DNA of 12,118 nt from Sphingomonadaceae bacterium (GTDB taxonomy: Bacteria > Pseudomonadota > Alphaproteobacteria > Sphingomonadales > Sphingomonadaceae), in NCBI GenBank assembly GCA_019245455.1, contig JAFARM010000137.1:1-12118 (forward strand), in the 5' to 3' direction. Positions 1-5,860 of this stretch are shown in pieces; within the stretch, counting starts at the first letter, position 1; the number at the start of each line of letters is the position of its first letter. A program made the position numbers and the translations under genes. Below the pieces are notes generated by a model. That model ran no database searches, was not told where the DNA came from, and was given only the letters and a program-made list of their open reading frames with translations.

Positions 1-1494
1 GCCAAGCTCAACCCCAAGGACCGCACCATCGCCGAGCGGATCATGAAGGAGATCGTCGAGCGCCTCGGCTTCCTCGACAATGTCGGCCTCGACTACCTCA
101 ACCTCGACCGCAAGTCGGGCACCTTGAGCGGTGGCGAGTCGCAGCGCATCCGGCTGGCCTCCCAGATCGGCAGCGGCCTGTCGGGCGTGCTCTACGTCCT
201 CGACGAGCCGTCGATCGGCCTTCACCAGCGCGACAACGACCGGCTGCTCGTCACCTTGAAGCGCCTGCGCGACCTCGGCAACACCGTGCTCGTCGTCGAG
301 CACGACGAGGACGCGATCCGCGCCGCCGACTATGTCGTCGACATGGGTCCGGGCGCGGGCGTCCACGGCGGCGCGGTCGTCGCGCGCGGCAGCCTCCAGG
401 ACATCCTCGACACGCCCGGCAGCATCACCGGCGATTACCTGTCCGGCCGCCGCGCCGTCGCCGTGCCCCCTAAGCGCCGCAAGGGCAACGGCAAGAAGCT
501 CACCGTCAAGAACGCCCGCTCCCACAACCTGCGCGGCGTCACCGCGTCGATCCCGCTCGGCACCTTCACCTGCATTACCGGCGTCAGCGGCTCCGGCAAG
601 TCGACCTTCACCATCGACACGCTCTACGCCGCCGCCGCGCGCGAGCTGAACGGCGCGCGCCTCATCGCCGGCGCGCACGACAGCGTCGACGGCCTGCAGC
701 ACCTCGACAAGGTCATCGACATCGACCAGTCGCCCATCGGCCGCACCCCGCGCAGCAACCCCGCGACCTACACCGGCGCCTTCACCTGCATCCGCGACTG
801 GTTCGCCGGCCTCCCCGAGGCGCAGGCGCGCGGCTACAAGCCCGGGCGCTTCAGCTTCAACGTCAAGGGCGGGCGGTGCGAGGCGTGCACCGGCGACGGC
901 CTCATCAAGATCGAGATGCACTTCCTGCCCGACGTCTACGTCACCTGCGACGTCTGCCACGGGCAGCGCTACAACCGCGAGACGCTGGAGGTGAAGTTCA
1001 AGGGCAAGTCGATCGCCGACGTGCTGAACATGACGGTCGAGGACGGCGTCGAGTTCTTCAAGGCCGTCCCCCCGATCCGCGACCGGCTGGCGATGCTGCT
1101 GGAGGTCGGCCTCGGCTACGTCGCCATCGGCCAATCGGCGACGACCCTGAGCGGCGGCGAGGCGCAGCGCGTCAAGCTCGCCAAGGAACTCGCCCGCCGC
1201 GCCACCGGGCAGACGCTCTACATCCTCGACGAGCCGACGACGGGGTTGCACTTCGAGGACGTCCGCAAGCTGCTCGAGGTCCTCCACGCGCTGGTCGACC
1301 AGGGCAACACGGTGGTCGTCATCGAACACAATCTGGAGGTCATCAAGACCGCCGACTGGATCATCGACCTGGGCCCGGACGGGGGGGACAAGGGGGGCGA
1401 GGTGGTGGCGGTGGGGACGCCGGAGGTTGTGGCGGGGTGCGAGCGGAGTTGGACGGGGGGGTATTTGCGGGGGATGTTGCCTCTTAGGAGGTGA
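1..1494 (+). CDS. uvrA: UvrA, excinuclease ABC subunit A (3' part; start lies outside the window)
   Basis: This is the C-terminal 497 codons of the UvrA ATPase, which scans DNA for bulky damage with UvrB at the start of nucleotide excision repair. The frame is open from base 1, so the gene begins upstream; family members are roughly 940-970 residues, so about half is present. Visible in order: the first ABC signature ([14 protein letters not shown], about 124-165) with its Walker B ([10 protein letters not shown]), the second Walker A (GVSGSGKST, 580-606), a zinc module with paired CxxC motifs (Cys codons at 877, 886, 946 and 955), the second signature ([14 protein letters not shown], from about 1147) and Walker B ([12 protein letters not shown], from 1216). 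All these motifs are intact. The last ~110 bases change to G-rich codons (GGG, GTG, TTG), with runs of up to seven G, and the C-terminal tail ([16 protein letters not shown]) looks less conserved. The stop is followed by a stem-loop at 1503-1526. Confidence 0.97.
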   Translation, partial: AKLNPKDRTIAERIMKEIVERLGFLDNVGLDYLNLDRKSGTLSGGESQRIRLASQIGSGLSGVLYVLDEPSIGLHQRDNDRLLVTLKRLRDLGNTVLVVEHDEDAIRAADYVVDMGPGAGVHGGAVVARGSLQDILDTPGSITGDYLSGRRAVAVPPKRRKGNGKKLTVKNARSHNLRGVTASIPLGTFTCITGVSGSGKSTFTIDTLYAAAARELNGARLIAGAHDSVDGLQHLDKVIDIDQSPIGRTPRSNPATYTGAFTCIRDWFAGLPEAQARGYKPGRFSFNVKGGRCEACTGDGLIKIEMHFLPDVYVTCDVCHGQRYNRETLEVKFKGKSIADVLNMTVEDGVEFFKAVPPIRDRLAMLLEVGLGYVAIGQSATTLSGGEAQRVKLAKELARRATGQTLYILDEPTTGLHFEDVRKLLEVLHALVDQGNTVVVIEHNLEVIKTADWIIDLGPDGGDKGGEVVAVGTPEVVAGCERSWTGGYLRGMLPLRR

Positions 1495-1502
1495 GATCGT
1501 CC

Positions 1503-1526
1503 TCCCCGCAAAGAGAGTTGCGGGGA
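1503..1526. terminator. Stem-loop just after uvrA (possible terminator)
   Basis: TCCCCGCAA and TTGCGGGGA form a perfect 9-bp stem around a 6-base AGAGAG loop, starting 9 bases after the uvrA stop. The position suits a transcription terminator or an mRNA 3' end. No T-run follows it (next bases ACGCGGAAAT), so a classical rho-independent terminator is not shown; it could equally be an operator or mark the edge of the inserted cassette. Confidence 0.4.
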
Positions 1527-1550
1527 ACGCGGAAATCGCAACGATTGGGC

Positions 1551-1579
1551 TTGCGGGTTCGATACGCTAGCGGTATAGA
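1551..1579 (+). promoter_or_regulatory. Candidate sigma70-type promoter of the dndB-like gene
   Basis: TTGCGG (1551-1556) and TATAGA (1574-1579) are separated by exactly 17 bases, the ideal -35/-10 spacing. TTG is the best-kept part of alphaproteobacterial -35 boxes, and TATAGA matches TATAAT at 4 of 6 positions. Transcription would start near 1586, inside the left arm of the inverted repeat at 1583-1620. The placement supports an independent promoter for the two-gene cassette rather than read-through from uvrA. This is a pattern match only. Confidence 0.45.
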
Positions 1580-1582
1580 AAG

Positions 1583-1620
1583 GCTCCACGAGGCGGCTTC
1601 CCGGCACTTCCTCGTGGAGC
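1583..1620. repeat. Perfect 11-bp inverted repeat upstream of the dndB-like gene (operator or 5' UTR hairpin)
   Basis: GCTCCACGAGG (1583-1593) and CCTCGTGGAGC (1610-1620) are exact reverse complements with a 16-base spacer. The structure begins 3 bases after the candidate -10 box and ends 12 bases before the Shine-Dalgarno (AGGAG, 1633-1637) of the dndB-like gene. It could be the operator of an autoregulator, or a hairpin at the 5' end of the mRNA. It is too symmetric for chance, but its role is inferred. Confidence 0.6.
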
Positions 1621-1644
1621 ACAACGTCAACCAGGAGCTATACC

Positions 1645-2961
1645 ATGATTGAGCATGTCAAACCTACCGCACGCATGCCTGCTGTTCAAGGCCAGTTTGG
1701 CCCTCGCTTGCTGACATACACAACGCAGCTGCCTGCGGGCGCGATCGAAACTATCATCGGACACGATCCTCGGTCGAAGCATTGGAAGAAGCTCAGCGGC
1801 GACCTTTCGTACATCTACGAGCACCTTCAGCGGCAGACCTCAAAGGGGCGGCTTGACAGCCTGATCCGCTACATTCGTTACCGGTTCATCGAGAGGCCAG
1901 TCATCATCGGTGCCTTCCCCGCGTTGGCTGTAGCTGTTCAAAACCCGACCGACTTCGAGAAGATCGAGGGGGAGAGCGGCATCGGCGTGCTTCACTTCGA
2001 CCTCTCGCGCCGAAATAAGCGAGTGCTCGTTGATGGGCTTGGGCGGGCAAGTGCCGCTCTTGAACTTGTTGAGCTGGCGGAAGCGCCCGATCTGCTACCA
2101 GAAGCACGAGACTCGCTACAGAAACTCTTGAAGGAATTTACGCTGCCCACCGTCTTTTACGTTCCCGCACCAGGAACGCCTTCTCTTAGCCTCGAAGAGA
2201 TGCAGCAGCTTTTTCACGACTTCAATTTCAGGGTGGCGAAAGTAAAGGAGAGCGTGGCAATCGCGCTCGACCACTCTGACCTGTACATCGGGCTTACGAA
2301 CCGGATCGGGCAGAGTGATCTGCTGAGGATGTACGGCGGTATGGAACGCAAGGCTGCGTCGCTGGGCGCAAAATCATCGGCGATTGTCGTTCAGCAAACC
2401 CTGCTGAAGTTTGTCCGCGCTGCGACTGAAGGCGAGAGGTTTGCTGATGGTGCCAACAATCAGGAATCGTCGCGTCCGAACCTGAATGAGGAGACCTTTC
2501 CAGATTTCGAGGAGGCCATTCTCGACTTTCTTGAGGCATTCTCGTCGAGCATGGGCAACGAGCGCTTCAAGGATCGTGAGAGCATCCACCTGTCGGCACC
2601 CAGCTGGATGGCACTCGGGGTTATCTTCAATGATCTTTACGTAAAGCTTAAGGTCGGTGATCTGCGCGATCCAGCGGCAGCGCTGGGGCGCATCGATTGG
2701 ACACGCACCGCTCCACACTGGTCTGAGATCGTCAAGCCGAAGGTGAACAAGAAAGGCGAACAGGTGCTTGGGCTGCTCGGCGGAGGCGGCGCACAGAACC
2801 GGAGGATGATCACAGCGGTCGTGCGGCAGGTACTCCACATTGACGACCTGCTTCGCGAACGGGGGTTCAGCACCGGTGACGATGGGTCGGCAGCGGAAGC
2901 CGCCGATGTCACCACCAACGTGGGCTCGACCTACACATCCGCCGAGCTTGAGCTGGCCTAA
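1645..2961 (+). CDS. DndB-like / DGQHR-family protein
   Basis: A 438-residue protein that I assign to the DndB/DGQHR superfamily. What shows this: a VLVDGLGRASAALEL segment with Asp130-Gly131 in the place of the family's DGQHR loop, then FHDFN at 190-194 and KVKESVAIALDHSD ending at 212, matching the family's F-D-N...K-S...DH-D block. Gln and His of DGQHR are replaced (DGLGR), so this is a divergent member. Known members include DndB, which binds DNA and represses dnd genes in phosphorothioate systems, and relatives with a ParB-like fold. No dndACDE genes are visible here. The protein has no signal peptide or membrane segment. ATG 1645 has a good Shine-Dalgarno (AGGAG, 1633-1637, spacing 7). 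The gene lies 49 bases upstream of a cytosine methyltransferase on the same strand, so the two probably form one operon. Base composition is less GC-rich than the flanking genes, suggesting transfer. Function in this pair is unknown; a regulator, a nuclease-like effector or a specificity partner are all possible. Confidence 0.7.
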   Translation: MIEHVKPTARMPAVQGQFGPRLLTYTTQLPAGAIETIIGHDPRSKHWKKLSGDLSYIYEHLQRQTSKGRLDSLIRYIRYRFIERPVIIGAFPALAVAVQNPTDFEKIEGESGIGVLHFDLSRRNKRVLVDGLGRASAALELVELAEAPDLLPEARDSLQKLLKEFTLPTVFYVPAPGTPSLSLEEMQQLFHDFNFRVAKVKESVAIALDHSDLYIGLTNRIGQSDLLRMYGGMERKAASLGAKSSAIVVQQTLLKFVRAATEGERFADGANNQESSRPNLNEETFPDFEEAILDFLEAFSSSMGNERFKDRESIHLSAPSWMALGVIFNDLYVKLKVGDLRDPAAALGRIDWTRTAPHWSEIVKPKVNKKGEQVLGLLGGGGAQNRRMITAVVRQVLHIDDLLRERGFSTGDDGSAAEAADVTTNVGSTYTSAELELA

Positions 2962-2976
2962 GCACTTGCCGCAAAC

Positions 2977-3011
2977 CCCTCCTGCTCGCTAGAGATGGTC
3001 GAGCGGGAGGG
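2977..3011. promoter_or_regulatory. Stem-loop covering the Shine-Dalgarno of the methyltransferase gene
   Basis: CCCTCCTGCTCG (2977-2988) pairs with CGAGCGGGAGGG (3000-3011): 12 bp with a single G-U pair and an 11-base loop. The right arm contains GGGAGG, the only good ribosome-binding site for the cytosine methyltransferase, and reaches the first base of the upstream GTG (3011). If it folds in the mRNA it would hide the ribosome-binding site. As DNA it could be an operator, and it might also act as a partial terminator inside the operon, though no T-run follows. Confidence 0.55.
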
Positions 3012-3022
3012 TGTCGCGGATT

Positions 3023-4126
3023 GTGATACGAGAACACGAAGCAGGCGCTCCAGGTCAGTTGACGGCTGTTGACCTATTTGCCGGCGGCGGCGGCTTCACA
3101 GAAGGGCTGAAGCGCGCGGGCTTTCGGGTAACAGATGCTGTAGAGCGCGACGAAGTCGCGGCCCGCGTTTATCGCGACAACAATCCTGAGACTAACGTGA
3201 TCGTCGATGACATTCGCAATGTCTCAGGCTCCATGCTGATTGGGAGCAGCCCGGCTCGTCCCATCGATCTAGTTGTTGGCTGCCCTCCCTGCCAAGGCTT
3301 CACTTCGCTTACGTCGACGTGGCCCAGGGACGATCCCCGAAATGATCTGATCAAAGAAATGGGACGCCTGATCGGTGAACTCTTGCCCGCAGCTGTGGTC
3401 ATAGAAAACGTCCCTGGTATATCAAAGAAAGGTCGTGATCATCTTGACCAATTTATCAGGTACTTGACGTTCGATCTAGGATACATTGCCTCTAGCGCGG
3501 TTTTACAGGTTGCGGATTACGGTGTTCCTCAAATGCGACGTCGATATGTGCTAGTCGCAGGTAGAGGGTTTCCGCTTACAATACCGCCGCCAACGCATCA
3601 CAAGACGGGTGCCAATCGACTGATGAAGTGGAATACGGTTGCCTCGATCTTATCGCAACCTGATCAACCAGATATCTACAATCGACATAAGTTTGTTGAT
3701 GGCGATAATACTGTAGCCGATTGGCATGTTACTAGGAAGATATCAGAGAAAAATAGGGAGCGACTGCAGCACGCGAGGCCCGGCGGAGATTGGAGAGATA
3801 TACCCACAGCATTGCGCCCAGCTTGCCACCAAGGGGAGTACTTCGGCTTTAGAAACGTATATGGAAGGATGCACATCGACAAGCCGTCTCCCGCAATCAC
3901 GAGTGGCTGCACAACACCGAGCAAAGGACGCTTTGGGCACCCATCCGAGCCTCGGACCATCTCCATCAAAGAGGCGGCACAGATACAACAATTTCCTGTA
4001 GATTACAGGTTAAACGTAGATAGAATCGATGATGCCTGTAGCGTAATTGGCAATGCTTTACCTTGCGGATTTGCGGAAAGTCTCGGGAAACACGTGCGGA
4101 CTCAGCTGGTCGCACAGTTGGCATAG
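3023..4126 (+). CDS. C5-cytosine DNA methyltransferase
   Basis: A DNA (cytosine-5) methyltransferase that transfers a methyl group from S-adenosylmethionine to cytosine in a specific, here unknown, sequence. Counting from GTG 3023 (367 residues): motif I VDLFAGGGGF (16-25, SAM binding), motif IV GCPPCQGF with catalytic Cys90, motif VI ENV (128-130), motif VIII QMRRR (170-174), a target-recognition stretch from about 195 to 285, motif IX around EAAQIQQFP, and motif X GNALP (from 343). All catalytic motifs are intact. Two GTG starts are possible. GTG 3011 abuts the GGGAGG ribosome-binding site with no spacing; GTG 3023 has 12 bases and keeps the whole fold, so I prefer it. Codons such as ATA, AGA and TTA are frequent and GC is the lowest in the window, a strong sign of horizontal origin. 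No endonuclease gene is adjacent, so it is either solo or works with the DndB-like protein upstream. Confidence 0.93.
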   Translation: MIREHEAGAPGQLTAVDLFAGGGGFTEGLKRAGFRVTDAVERDEVAARVYRDNNPETNVIVDDIRNVSGSMLIGSSPARPIDLVVGCPPCQGFTSLTSTWPRDDPRNDLIKEMGRLIGELLPAAVVIENVPGISKKGRDHLDQFIRYLTFDLGYIASSAVLQVADYGVPQMRRRYVLVAGRGFPLTIPPPTHHKTGANRLMKWNTVASILSQPDQPDIYNRHKFVDGDNTVADWHVTRKISEKNRERLQHARPGGDWRDIPTALRPACHQGEYFGFRNVYGRMHIDKPSPAITSGCTTPSKGRFGHPSEPRTISIKEAAQIQQFPVDYRLNVDRIDDACSVIGNALPCGFAESLGKHVRTQLVAQLA

Positions 4127-4132
4127 AACGCC

Positions 4133-4843
4133 ATGTGCAACGAAGCCGCCCGTCTCCGTGCCCTGAACGAGATCTCCGCCGCGTTCAGCCAGCTGCGGAT
4201 CCCGCTGACCTTTCCCGAAGGCGCGCCGAACCTGCCCGCCGCGGCCAGCATCCGCATCACCGACCCCGCGGCCATCGTCCGGTTCCGCGACACCACAGCC
4301 GAGCTCGTGCAGCGGCGGTGGAGCTGGGCCGGCGCCCACGGCGCCAGGTCGGGGGCCGCTGCGCGCAGCGGCGCTGGTTCGGCGGCCGCTGCGCGCAGCG
4401 GCGGGCCGGTCTACAACTTCCGCTCCGAAGGGCGGAGCTTCGTCAACTCAGGCTCCGGCGGGCGCTGCCTGATCCCACTCGACGGCTTCTACGAGTTCAC
4501 CGCCGCCGAGCCGCCGGCGAAGCGCAAGACCAAGTGGCTGTTCACGCTCGCGCCCGGCGCCGACGGCACCGACCCGGACGACGCCCGGCCGCTGTTCGCC
4601 GTCGCCGGGCTGTGGCGCGCGGGCGTCGTCGCCGGGGGACCGGGCGGTGCGGCGGGCGCGGCGGGCGAGGCCTTCACCATGCTGACCTGCGCCCCCGGCC
4701 CCGACATCGCCCCCTACCACAGCCGCCAGATCGTCCTGATGCCGCGCGACCGCTGGGCCGACTGGCTGGCGGGCGCGGTGCCGGCGGCCGACCTCATCGC
4801 GCCGACGCCGGCGGGGACGCTGCGGGTCGAGCGGGTGGGGTGA
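4133..4843 (+). CDS. SRAP family protein (SOS response-associated peptidase, YedK/HMCES-like)
   Basis: A 236-residue SRAP protein. The family crosslinks through Cys2 to abasic sites in single-stranded DNA, shielding them during replication, and removes its own initiator Met. Visible active-site elements: Met-Cys2-Asn at the start, Asn95 in VYNFRSEG, Glu121 in DGFYEF, and His196 in APYHSRQ. All are present, so the enzyme is probably active. Residues about 71-90 (ARSG, AAARSG, AGS, AAAARSG) form a low-complexity insertion coded by two copies of an 18-bp palindrome, placed between the RRWSWAG segment and the NFRSEG block, where relatives as I recall them have only a short loop. ATG 4133 is fixed by the required Cys2. 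It sits 6 bases after the methyltransferase stop and has no clear Shine-Dalgarno, so its translation may depend on coupling or be weak. GC content returns to the high chromosomal level. Confidence 0.92.
   Translation: MCNEAARLRALNEISAAFSQLRIPLTFPEGAPNLPAAASIRITDPAAIVRFRDTTAELVQRRWSWAGAHGARSGAAARSGAGSAAAARSGGPVYNFRSEGRSFVNSGSGGRCLIPLDGFYEFTAAEPPAKRKTKWLFTLAPGADGTDPDDARPLFAVAGLWRAGVVAGGPGGAAGAAGEAFTMLTCAPGPDIAPYHSRQIVLMPRDRWADWLAGAVPAADLIAPTPAGTLRVERVG
4354..4403. repeat. Two copies of a perfect 18-bp palindrome inside the SRAP gene
   Basis: GCCGCTGCGCGCAGCGGC occurs at 4355-4372 and again at 4385-4402, 30 bases apart. Each copy reads the same on both strands, and the match between copies extends to 20 bases (4354-4373 and 4384-4403). 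The 30-base period keeps the reading frame, each copy coding AAARSG. It resembles a short palindromic element or a local duplication inserted into a protein loop. Confidence 0.85.
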
Positions 4844-4873
4844 GGGGGCGCGTCGCGGTGGAGCGTCGGCCCG

Positions 4874-4890
4874 TCGCGGCAAAGCCGCGA
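4874..4890. terminator. Hairpin after the SRAP gene (possible terminator)
   Basis: TCGCGGC and GCCGCGA form a perfect 7-bp stem with an AAA loop, 30 bases after the SRAP stop. It could end that transcript, but no T-run follows, so the role is uncertain. Confidence 0.35.
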
Positions 4891-4940
4891 GCCCGCGTCG
4901 CAAGCCGGGGTTGGACGGGGCGGCTGGCCCCGCCGGCCGG

Positions 4941-4988
4941 GCGCGGCTTGAGCCGTGATTTAGCGGGGCTAAATCTTGGCCGCCGCGC
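4941..4988. repeat. Nested inverted repeats between the SRAP gene and the small ORF
   Basis: GATTTAGC (4957-4964) and GCTAAATC (4968-4975) form a perfect 8-bp stem with a GGG loop. Outer arms GCGCGGC (4941-4947) and GCCGCGC (4982-4988) pair around it. The AT-rich inner stem stands out from the GC-rich surroundings. It may be a terminator or part of a dispersed repeat; nothing codes here. Confidence 0.5.
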
Positions 4989-5001
4989 TCTGTCCTACAG
5001 G
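4976..5001 (+). promoter_or_regulatory. Weak candidate promoter for the small ORF
   Basis: TTGGCCG (4976-4982), an 11-base gap and CCTACAGG (4994-5001) partly fit the Caulobacter-type housekeeping pattern TTGaCgS-N10-14-GCTANaWC. The site lies about 50 bases upstream of ATG 5050. Its right part overlaps a further short inverted repeat (GCCGCC...GGCGGC). Low confidence. Confidence 0.22.
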
Positions 5002-5049
5002 CGGCGTTCGTGGTACGTTCCGGCCCGTTCGTCGTCCAGGAGCCCCGCC

Positions 5050-5235
5050 ATGCCCCCTCGCCCCACCTTCGCCCTCTTCCGCGCCCCGACCTTCGACGAC
5101 GACGAGTTCGCGCGGTGGCAGGCGTGGATCGACCGGCAGCGGGTGATGACGCCCGAGCGCGAGGCGATCGCCGCGGCGTGCCGCGCGGCGGAGGCGGTGA
5201 TCTGCCGCCGCCCGGACGCGCGCCGGGGAGGGTGA
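5050..5235 (+). CDS. Small hypothetical protein (61 residues)
   Basis: I do not recognise this protein. ATG 5050 is preceded by AGGAG at 5038-5042 with 7-base spacing, a good ribosome-binding site that supports real translation. The product is hydrophilic: a Pro-rich start, an acidic patch (FDDDEFARWQ), a predicted helical stretch (ERE AIAAACRAAEAVIC) with two Cys, and a basic tail (CRRPDARRGG). It has no signal peptide or membrane segment. Codon use matches the GC-rich host genes. The same frame is open upstream as far as about 4063, but that part lies across the SRAP gene in another frame and is not coding. It stands alone between the SRAP gene and gatC. Confidence 0.6.
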   Translation: MPPRPTFALFRAPTFDDDEFARWQAWIDRQRVMTPEREAIAAACRAAEAVICRRPDARRGG

Positions 5236-5484
5236 GGCGGGAGGGGACGTGGCGTGACCTTTGTCAACTTCCGCGCCGATTTGACCGCTCCGGTTCGCGG
5301 CCTGGCCTCGGCGCGACGGGGGCGGCGGTGCCGGGGCGGGGCCGGCTCGCGGTGTCGGACCAGCGTCGCGGGCGTGGACTTCGGGACCTGTTCATCCTGG
5401 GCGCGCGGCGGGGAGCGAGTCGCTGTCACGAAACATCGTCGCGGGTGTGAACTTCGCCCGGGTTGAGCCGGCCCGGGGCGTCCC
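5236..5484. other. Non-coding stretch with degenerate direct repeats
   Basis: No convincing gene is seen between the small ORF and the gatC promoter region. It contains a direct repeat of about 20 bases, CGTCGCGGGCGTGGACTTCG at 5364-5383 and the same with two changes at 5437-5456, 73 bases apart. A third, shorter relative (TGTCAACTTC) lies at 5262-5271. An open frame from GTG 5254 to 5466 crosses these repeats, lacks a ribosome-binding site and is very Arg-rich; I regard it as spurious. Confidence 0.5.
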
Positions 5485-5513
5485 TTGAGGCGGGCGGAGG
5501 CGCGTGCTACCCG
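5485..5513 (+). promoter_or_regulatory. Candidate housekeeping promoter of gatCAB
   Basis: TTGAGGC (5485-5491), 14 bases, then GCTACCCG (5506-5513) fits the alphaproteobacterial (Caulobacter) housekeeping pattern TTGaCgS-N10-14-GCTANaWC at the TTGa and GCTA cores. It ends 33 bases before the gatC start, a natural place for the operon promoter. Pattern match only. Confidence 0.42.
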
Positions 5514-5546
5514 CCGCTCCGTGATCCAGCCGCCCCGCCCCGCCTG

Positions 5547-5834
5547 ATGGCCGTCGACCTCGCCACCGTCACCCGCATCGCCAAGCTGGCGCGCCTGCGC
5601 CTCGCCCCCGGCGAGGCCGAGCCGCTCGTCGCCGAGCTGAACGGCATCTTGCGGTGGATCGAGCAGCTGGGCGAGGTCGACACCGCCGGCGTCGAGCCGA
5701 TGGCCGCGGTCATCCCCAACCACCTGCGCTGGCGGCCGGACGCGGTGACCGACGGCGGGGTGGCGGCGGCCGTGCTGGCCAACGCCCCGGCGAGCGAGGC
5801 GGGGTTCTTTGCCGTGCCGAAGGTGATCGAGTGA
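5547..5834 (+). CDS. gatC: GatC, Asp-tRNA(Asn)/Glu-tRNA(Gln) amidotransferase subunit C
   Basis: A 95-residue GatC, the usual length for the family. GatC is the small subunit that wraps around GatA and GatB and holds the GatCAB complex together; the complex converts misacylated Glu-tRNA(Gln) and/or Asp-tRNA(Asn) to the amidated forms. The N-terminal [20 protein letters not shown] helix region, the [23 protein letters not shown] block, and the C-terminal ending FFAVPKVIE are diagnostic. ATG 5547 is chosen because it starts the conserved N-terminus; there is no clear Shine-Dalgarno, as the preceding bases are C-rich. It is the first gene of the gatC-gatA-gatB operon but is separated from gatA by 181 bases that hold a palindromic repeat, an unusually long gap for this operon. 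Confidence 0.95.
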   Translation: MAVDLATVTRIAKLARLRLAPGEAEPLVAELNGILRWIEQLGEVDTAGVEPMAAVIPNHLRWRPDAVTDGGVAAAVLANAPASEAGFFAVPKVIE

Positions 5835-5860
5835 GCGGCGCGCACGGCCGCCCCTCCGCC

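Noticed and set aside
1540..1620. Possible tRNA: GGTTCGATA resembles a T-loop, followed by strong pairing
   Set aside because: No acceptor, D or anticodon arms with the right spacing could be drawn around it; the long 11-bp stem is unlike a tRNA.
1491..1652. Open frame from GTG 1491 following AGGAGGTGA, overlapping the start of the dndB-like gene
   Set aside because: The ribosome-binding sequence abuts or overlaps the GTG, the frame runs through two hairpins and the candidate promoter, and the product (53 residues) resembles no family. A short leader from GTG 1614 remains possible but unsupported.
1495..4132. Complete phosphorothioate (Dnd) system
   Set aside because: Only a DndB-like protein is present; no cysteine desulfurase, DndC, DndD or DndE is encoded in the window.
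1495..4132. Target-site duplication or attachment sites around the cassette
   Set aside because: Only a trivial shared GAACGC was noticed near the two edges; no integrase, transposase or longer flanking repeat was found.
4063..5049. Long Arg-rich open frame across the SRAP gene leading into the small ORF
   Set aside because: It is a shadow of the SRAP gene in another frame; only the part from ATG 5050, with its own ribosome-binding site, is kept.
5254..5466. 70-residue frame from GTG 5254
   Set aside because: No ribosome-binding site, Arg/Gly-rich composition typical of GC-rich noise, and it spans degenerate repeats.
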